7,115 nucleotides of DNA from CBFCZU01 sp965602635 (GTDB taxonomy: Bacteria; Planctomycetota; Phycisphaerae; SM23-33), in NCBI GenBank assembly GCA_965602635.1, contig CBFCZU010000224.1:1-7115 (forward strand). Direction: 5' to 3'. This document shows positions 3,961 to 7,115 of this stretch, piece by piece; the stretch's first letter is position 1; every line of letters starts with the position of its first letter. The position numbers were made by a program, and so were the translations under genes. The notes under the pieces are model-generated. The model did not search any database and was not told the DNA's origin. It was given only the letters and a program-made list of their open reading frames with translations.

Positions 3961-6242
3961 CTCTCACCCACCAGCTTCCTGAGCGCGACGATCGCGCCGG
4001 CCAACTTCCGGCGGAAGGCGAAGTACGCGTCTTCGCCCGCGACGATCGAGCCGTCATCGGTGATCAGCTCGTCCAATCCGAGCACGAGCCGCGCAGCCCG
4101 CACCTCCGCCGCGCCGCCGCGCCCCGCCGCCTCCGCCTTGCGCACCAGCCGGCCCAGCAGCCACATCGCCTCGTAGTCCTCGAAGCCGTCCCGCAACGCC
4201 TTCAGCCGGATCGACGGATACGGCACGCCATCGGGGCCGGGGTATAGCAGGTATCCGTCGCCGTTGTAGCGGCCGAACGTGTTCGGATTCCAGGCCGCCG
4301 CGGGCCACTGGTGCGGCGGCTTCTTGCGCCAGTTCGGCCCCCACGAGTTCGGGGACCAATACTCGAACCCCCTGGCGCCGTACTTCCAGCAGAACATGGG
4401 GATGATCCGCGCGTCGAGCAGCGGGTACTCGATGAACAGGTTGGGCCGGTCCATCGGGTAGCAGCAGACGGCCAGCCAGGCCTCCGTGCCGCGCCGCTGA
4501 AGCTGCGCGACGCCGGACCTGTGGTACTGCGTCACGTAGACGTCGAAGACGTCGATGGCCCCGGCGAGCGCCTTGACGCCCTCGGGCTGGTTGAGGCACT
4601 GGAGGATTCGCAACTCGGGCGCAACGGCCCGGATGGCCTTGGAGATCTTCCGCACCTCCGGCCAGGCCGACCGCGGCGCCTCGTCGTACGTGTAGACGTA
4701 GGCCCTGTCGATCCACCCCTTCTCGCGGAGGTGGTCGCCGTAGGCCTTGAGCCGCTCGGTGAACTCGGCGATGAACGCCGGCGTGTACTCGGTCTTGCCG
4801 GCCCGCTTGAGATTCGGGGCCGTGCCCATGATGAACGCGTTCATCCCCTTGCCCAGCAGCCGCTCGAGGCTCGCGTCGACGCGGGAGAAGTCGTACCTGC
4901 CCGTCTTGCGGTCCTTTCGGACGTGGGCGGCCACCTCGCCGCCGGGCCCCAGACGGTGGGCCAGCAGGATGTCCTGGTACCGGTGGATCGTCTCGGCGTG
5001 CTTGCGGTTGTCCTCGGCCGACCACTTCAGCCCGTAGAACGCGCGGATGACGCCCGTGCCCAGCCAGGTCAGCGTCCGCAGGTGCGTCTCGTCCGGCAGG
5101 GCGAAGTCCCACACCGTCACGGTCAACGGCACGGCCGCCGGCTTCAGGCCCTTCGGAACGATCCGGATCGTGCCCCGGTAGACGCCGGCCGGCGTGTCCG
5201 CAGCGGTCCTGACGCTGACCCACACCGGCACCCGCCCCAGCCGCTCGACGGTGAACGGGCCCGGCGGCATGAGCGGGTCCGGATACAGCCCCACGCGCGG
5301 GACCGGGTATGGCGGCGTGAAGGCCGTCTCGACGAACGCCACGCGGCGCCAGCTCAGCGCGCCGGCCGGGATCGTCGCCCCGCCGGACGACCGCAGGGCC
5401 GACAGCTCGACGCGATCGACCGTCACGTCCCGCCAGGGCGACTCGACGACGACCTGGACGGCCTCGTGCTCGTTGCGGGCCAGGGACATCGCCGTCCGGG
5501 CGCTCGTCCGCGCGGCGAAGTCGGCCTCGGGCGCAACCTTCCGCAACGCCGACGCGACGTCCACACGGTAGCCGATCGAGCCGTCCGGCTCGGGGATCTC
5601 CTTCGGCATCGGTTCCGTCAGAGCCGGCTCGTCCGGCGACTCGGCCATCTCGTTGACGTCGACGGTCTCGACCGACACGTCGTCGACCCAGATCGTCCCG
5701 CCGGCCTTGGTGTAGAGGAAGACCATCAGCGTCTGCCCGTCGGCCCGCGCGTGGCGGACGGGCACGACGCAACGCTTGGTGACCTTCGTCCAGTCGTACG
5801 TTCCGCGCTTGAGGTCCAGGCCGGCCCAGCCGTCGCCGGGCGTGCCCTCGTAGTTCAGGAAGACGCGGCCGGCGGCGTCGCGGGCCTTGATCCAGAGCGT
5901 CACCTTCAGGATCGTGCCCGGCCGGAGCTTGAACGGGCTCGACGCGATGCCGCCCCGGCCCTTCTTCTCGCAGCGGATCTCGCAGCACCGCCGGCCCGTG
6001 TGGGCCTGGTCGGATACGTGAACGGTATATCGCCCCCCTTCCCAGCCGCCGCCGAAGAGCCAGCCCTCCAGCGGCGACTGCTTCGCCCCACCGTAGAAAC
6101 GCCGGACCTCCGCGGGCAGCTTCGCGAGCAGATCCGTCTTCCTGAACTGCTCGAAGCCGCCGTTGACGATCAGGTTGCCGCCGCCCGCCTGCGAGGCGAC
6201 AACGTGCAGAACGACGGCCAAGCCGGGCAGGACTTTCCTCAT
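3957..6242 (-). CDS. Secreted GH123/DUF4091-type glycoside hydrolase with N-terminal lectin-like module
   Basis: The 761-residue protein has four parts. A signal peptide (1-19, VLPGLAVVLHVVASQA) comes first. A CBM4/9-like beta-sandwich (about 23-193) includes NLIVNGGFEQF, YEGTPGDGWA (131-140) and IWVDDVSVE (185-193). A Pro/Glu-rich linker is followed by a beta-sandwich typical of the GH123 N-terminal domain (about 225-385; LARNEHEAVQVVV, PAGVYRGTIRI). Last is the TIM-barrel catalytic domain known as DUF4091/GH123 (about 390-705), with YVYTYDEAP placing the Asp520-Glu521 dyad, then YPLLDARIIPMFCWKYGARG and PSIRLKALRDGFEDYEAMWL. Characterised GH123 enzymes are beta-N-acetylgalactosaminidases using an adjacent Asp-Glu pair in substrate-assisted catalysis; the substrate here is inferred. 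Start: ATG 6242 has GAGGAG seven bases upstream, a signal peptide directly follows, and the promoter precedes it; the frame stays open to 6872, but that extension is Arg/Gly-rich and would bury the signal peptide. Confidence 0.88.
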   Translation of the reverse strand: MRKVLPGLAVVLHVVASQAGGGNLIVNGGFEQFRKTDLLAKLPAEVRRFYGGAKQSPLEGWLFGGGWEGGRYTVHVSDQAHTGRRCCEIRCEKKGRGGIASSPFKLRPGTILKVTLWIKARDAAGRVFLNYEGTPGDGWAGLDLKRGTYDWTKVTKRCVVPVRHARADGQTLMVFLYTKAGGTIWVDDVSVETVDVNEMAESPDEPALTEPMPKEIPEPDGSIGYRVDVASALRKVAPEADFAARTSARTAMSLARNEHEAVQVVVESPWRDVTVDRVELSALRSSGGATIPAGALSWRRVAFVETAFTPPYPVPRVGLYPDPLMPPGPFTVERLGRVPVWVSVRTAADTPAGVYRGTIRIVPKGLKPAAVPLTVTVWDFALPDETHLRTLTWLGTGVIRAFYGLKWSAEDNRKHAETIHRYQDILLAHRLGPGGEVAAHVRKDRKTGRYDFSRVDASLERLLGKGMNAFIMGTAPNLKRAGKTEYTPAFIAEFTERLKAYGDHLREKGWIDRAYVYTYDEAPRSAWPEVRKISKAIRAVAPELRILQCLNQPEGVKALAGAIDVFDVYVTQYHRSGVAQLQRRGTEAWLAVCCYPMDRPNLFIEYPLLDARIIPMFCWKYGARGFEYWSPNSWGPNWRKKPPHQWPAAAWNPNTFGRYNGDGYLLYPGPDGVPYPSIRLKALRDGFEDYEAMWLLGRLVRKAEAAGRGGAAEVRAARLVLGLDELITDDGSIVAGEDAYFAFRRKLAGAIVALRKLVGER

Positions 6243-6249
6243 AGCCGTA

Positions 6250-6255
6250 CTCCTC
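6250..6255 (-). promoter_or_regulatory. Shine-Dalgarno GAGGAG that fixes the GH123-like start
   Basis: On the minus strand GAGGAG ends seven bases before ATG 6242. It is the best ribosome-binding site in the operon and is the main reason to reject the 210-codon upstream extension of the same frame. Confidence 0.85.
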
Positions 6256-6280
6256 GAAGCCGAACGAAACGTCCCCGACG

Positions 6281-6308
6281 ATTCTCCCCCGCCGACACGC
6301 CTTGTCAA
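6281..6308 (-). promoter_or_regulatory. Promoter of the GH123/CBM operon
   Basis: On the minus strand a perfect -35 hexamer TTGACA (6303-6308) is followed after 16 bases by GAGAAT (6281-6286, four of six). Transcription would start near 6274, giving a leader of about 32 bases that contains the Shine-Dalgarno. The distance is right for a simple housekeeping-type promoter. Confidence 0.6.
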
Positions 6309-6332
6309 CCGAGATTTCCCGGATGGCCTCCA

Positions 6333-6351
6333 GCCGACGACCTTCGTCGGC
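6333..6351. repeat. 8-bp inverted repeat just upstream of the operon promoter
   Basis: GCCGACGA (6333-6340) and TCGTCGGC (6344-6351) are perfect complements around a 3-base loop. On the minus strand one more G-T pair extends the stem. It ends about 25 bases before the -35 hexamer. It could be a terminator for whatever was once upstream, or an operator. On the plus strand it is followed by CTTTCT, but no plus gene leads into it. Confidence 0.5.
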
Positions 6352-6538
6352 CTTTCTGACAACTTTACCCCGGACCGCGACATCAGCAAGTGCCGTTTCT
6401 GCTCATCGGCCAGATAGTTCGGTCGGTTCCGGGCCATGATTCTGCCCAAAGCGGCCTGCGTAGAGGCGGTCATTGCCGATCCGCGCAGACCATCCCCATC
6501 GCCTCCGCGTCCTCCGGTCGTCTCGACGGTTCTCGCCG

Positions 6539-6652
6539 TCATTCCGGCACCGCCTCGGGCAGGCGCAAGCGTCGTATCCTCTCCAGGATCGCTCGGAAGA
6601 GCCGCTTGGGCACTGCCACCTCGGCCAGCTGGAAGATGACGTACCGCGCGTG
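6539..6652 (-). pseudogene. Short C-terminal coding fragment, possible transposase-like tail
   Basis: About 37 codons before the TGA at 6539-6541 read HARYVIFQLAEVAVPKRL then FRAILERIRRLRLPEAVPE: a beta strand followed by an amphipathic helix with G/C-ending codons. Upstream the frame reaches an ATG at 6811, but that part is patchy and has no good ribosome-binding site. The 'RYVxFQLAEVAVPxxLFxxILxRI' flavour reminds me of the C-terminal tails of transposase-like proteins in planctomycetes; this is recollection without a search. As it stands, the fragment has no catalytic motif and no body. It lies between the tmRNA and the operon. Confidence 0.35.
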
Positions 6653-6988
6653 GGTGCCTCGGCACTGACGAGCTTCTCCTACGGCGTCGTTGGTCCCATC
6701 GGCCAACGGGACCCTTGGCGCGTTTTCGCTTTCTCGCGCTAGGCAAGTGTTCTGCGCAGAAAAACGCATCTGTCCCGGCAGGCCTGATCTGATAAACTCC
6801 TGCACAAACATCGGTTACGCACGGCGGGACTCTTTTCGAGAAGTCCCGGCGCGTCAGAGAGGATCGGGCCAAGAGAGAGGGAAACGGGCGAGATCGGCGT
6901 TTTTCGGGCCTACCGAGTCCCGGCGCGGGAGCCGCCAGACGGCGACGCCGATCCGCCGAAAGCCTTTATCAGGCGTGGATTAACGAAG
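6653..6988. other. Stretch with no supported gene
   Basis: I see no gene here. It contains a 12-bp palindrome TTCTGCGCAGAA (6750-6761); two mutually exclusive short stems GTTGG/CCAAC (6689-6693/6703-6707) and GGTCCC/GGGACC (6692-6697/6708-6713); a 12-bp direct repeat AGTCCCGGCGCG (6842-6853 and 6916-6927); and a 9-bp inverted repeat GATCGGCGT/ACGCCGATC (6892-6900/6945-6953). Open frames on both strands are Arg/Ser/Pro-rich and have no ribosome-binding sites. Confidence 0.5.
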
Positions 6989-7016
6989 CGGCCCGCCGGA
7001 TTGCTCCAGCGGGCCG
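6989..7016 (-). terminator. Hairpin downstream of tmRNA, probable terminator or 3'-end structure
   Basis: CGGCCCGC and GCGGGCCG (8 bp, perfect) enclose 12 bases. On the minus strand the inner bases continue as U-G, G-C, G-C, A-U around GCAA, giving a continuous 12-bp stem with a GNRA tetraloop. On the plus strand the same place has a C-A mismatch and loop UUGC. It starts 37 bases past the tmRNA 3' end and is followed on the minus strand by CUUCGUUAAU, only moderately U-rich. Confidence 0.65.
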
Positions 7017-7053
7017 TGATCGGTCAGAGAGCGTTTCGCAAGGATACGCTCAC

Positions 7054-7115
7054 TGGAGGTGCCGGGGATCGAACCCGAGTCCCACGGCGGACGGCTGCGG
7101 TGAGGCCAGACTGGT
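7054..7115 (-). ncRNA. ssrA: Transfer-messenger RNA (tmRNA), 3' end only
   Basis: Read on the minus strand, the last 62 bases end GGGACTCGGGTTCGATC then CCCGGCACCTCCA. This is a tRNA-like T arm (TCGGG stem, TTCGATC loop, CCCGG stem), the 3' acceptor strand CACCTCC and discriminator A at 7054. The 'GGAC-x-CGGGTTCGA' entry into the T arm is characteristic of tmRNA, and no anticodon arm can be folded from the bases before it, as an ordinary tRNA would need. The genome continues GTGAG, so CCA is not encoded and must be added after processing. tmRNA with SmpB rescues stalled ribosomes and tags their products; the tag-coding and pseudoknot parts lie beyond the right edge. The 5' acceptor strand cannot be checked here. 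Confidence 0.8.

Noticed and set aside
4054..5988. 644-codon minus-strand frame overlapping the glycosidase gene
   Set aside because: Out-of-frame shadow on the same strand; composition is Arg/Gly/Ala/Pro only.
4311..6359. 682-codon open frame on the plus strand across the glycosidase gene
   Set aside because: Antisense shadow in high-GC DNA: Arg/Pro/Val/Ala-rich, no motifs, no signal of selection, while the minus frame has a full signal peptide and domains.
6842..6927. 12-bp direct repeat AGTCCCGGCGCG as att sites of an island at ssrA
   Set aside because: The repeat does not match the tmRNA 3' end, encloses only 62 bases, and no second copy of the tmRNA 3' sequence is found in the window.
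7054..7115. Ordinary tRNA gene at the right edge
   Set aside because: The T arm and acceptor strand fit, but no anticodon stem-loop or variable loop can be placed before the T arm, while the sequence fits tmRNA.

Overview
The window is GC-rich and G/C-ending codons dominate every convincing reading frame. Its content (a secreted GH123/DUF4091-type glycosidase with a lectin-like module, a recombinase tail with a ParB/KorB-like C-terminal extension, and spaced-out genes separated by relics) fits a chromosomal segment from a planctomycete or a related environmental lineage. The lineage is inferred from family content, not measured.

Layout from left to right. (1) Bases 1-114 (minus) hold the first 38 codons of a protein whose N-terminus resembles ComEC/Rec2, with a candidate promoter almost touching its start. 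(2) Bases 115-1427 are a degraded accessory zone: four 8-bp tandem units, a perfect 13-bp hairpin, a short plus-strand coiled-coil piece, an inverted minus-strand piece of a phage-like protein, and a plus-strand C-terminal remnant of a large serine recombinase. None is an intact gene. (3) Bases 1428-2827 hold two intact plus-strand accessory genes: a DUF6602-like protein with a PD-(D/E)XK-type residue pattern, probably translated from a leaderless mRNA, and a small HExxH zinc-metallopeptidase-like protein with its own Shine-Dalgarno site. (4) Bases 2828-3288 have no supported gene apart from a possible broken gene start. (5) Bases 3289-6242 (minus) form a two-gene operon: a 761-residue secreted CBM-like plus GH123/DUF4091 enzyme, then, through an ATGA overlap, a 223-residue secreted protein that is a stand-alone paralogue of the enzyme's N-terminal module. 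A promoter with a perfect -35 hexamer and a clear SD lies in front. (6) Bases 6243-7053 are mostly relic or non-coding, with one short minus-strand coding fragment. (7) The right edge carries the 3' end of tmRNA (ssrA, minus), followed by a hairpin that is a continuous 12-bp stem with a GCAA tetraloop only when read on the minus strand.

The functional core is the glycan-degrading operon: an exported glycosidase together with an exported copy of its own putative carbohydrate-binding module. The left half looks like an accessory region where a mobile element has decayed and two cargo-like genes (nuclease-like and metallopeptidase-like) remain intact. Whether those two work together is open; each seems to have its own promoter.
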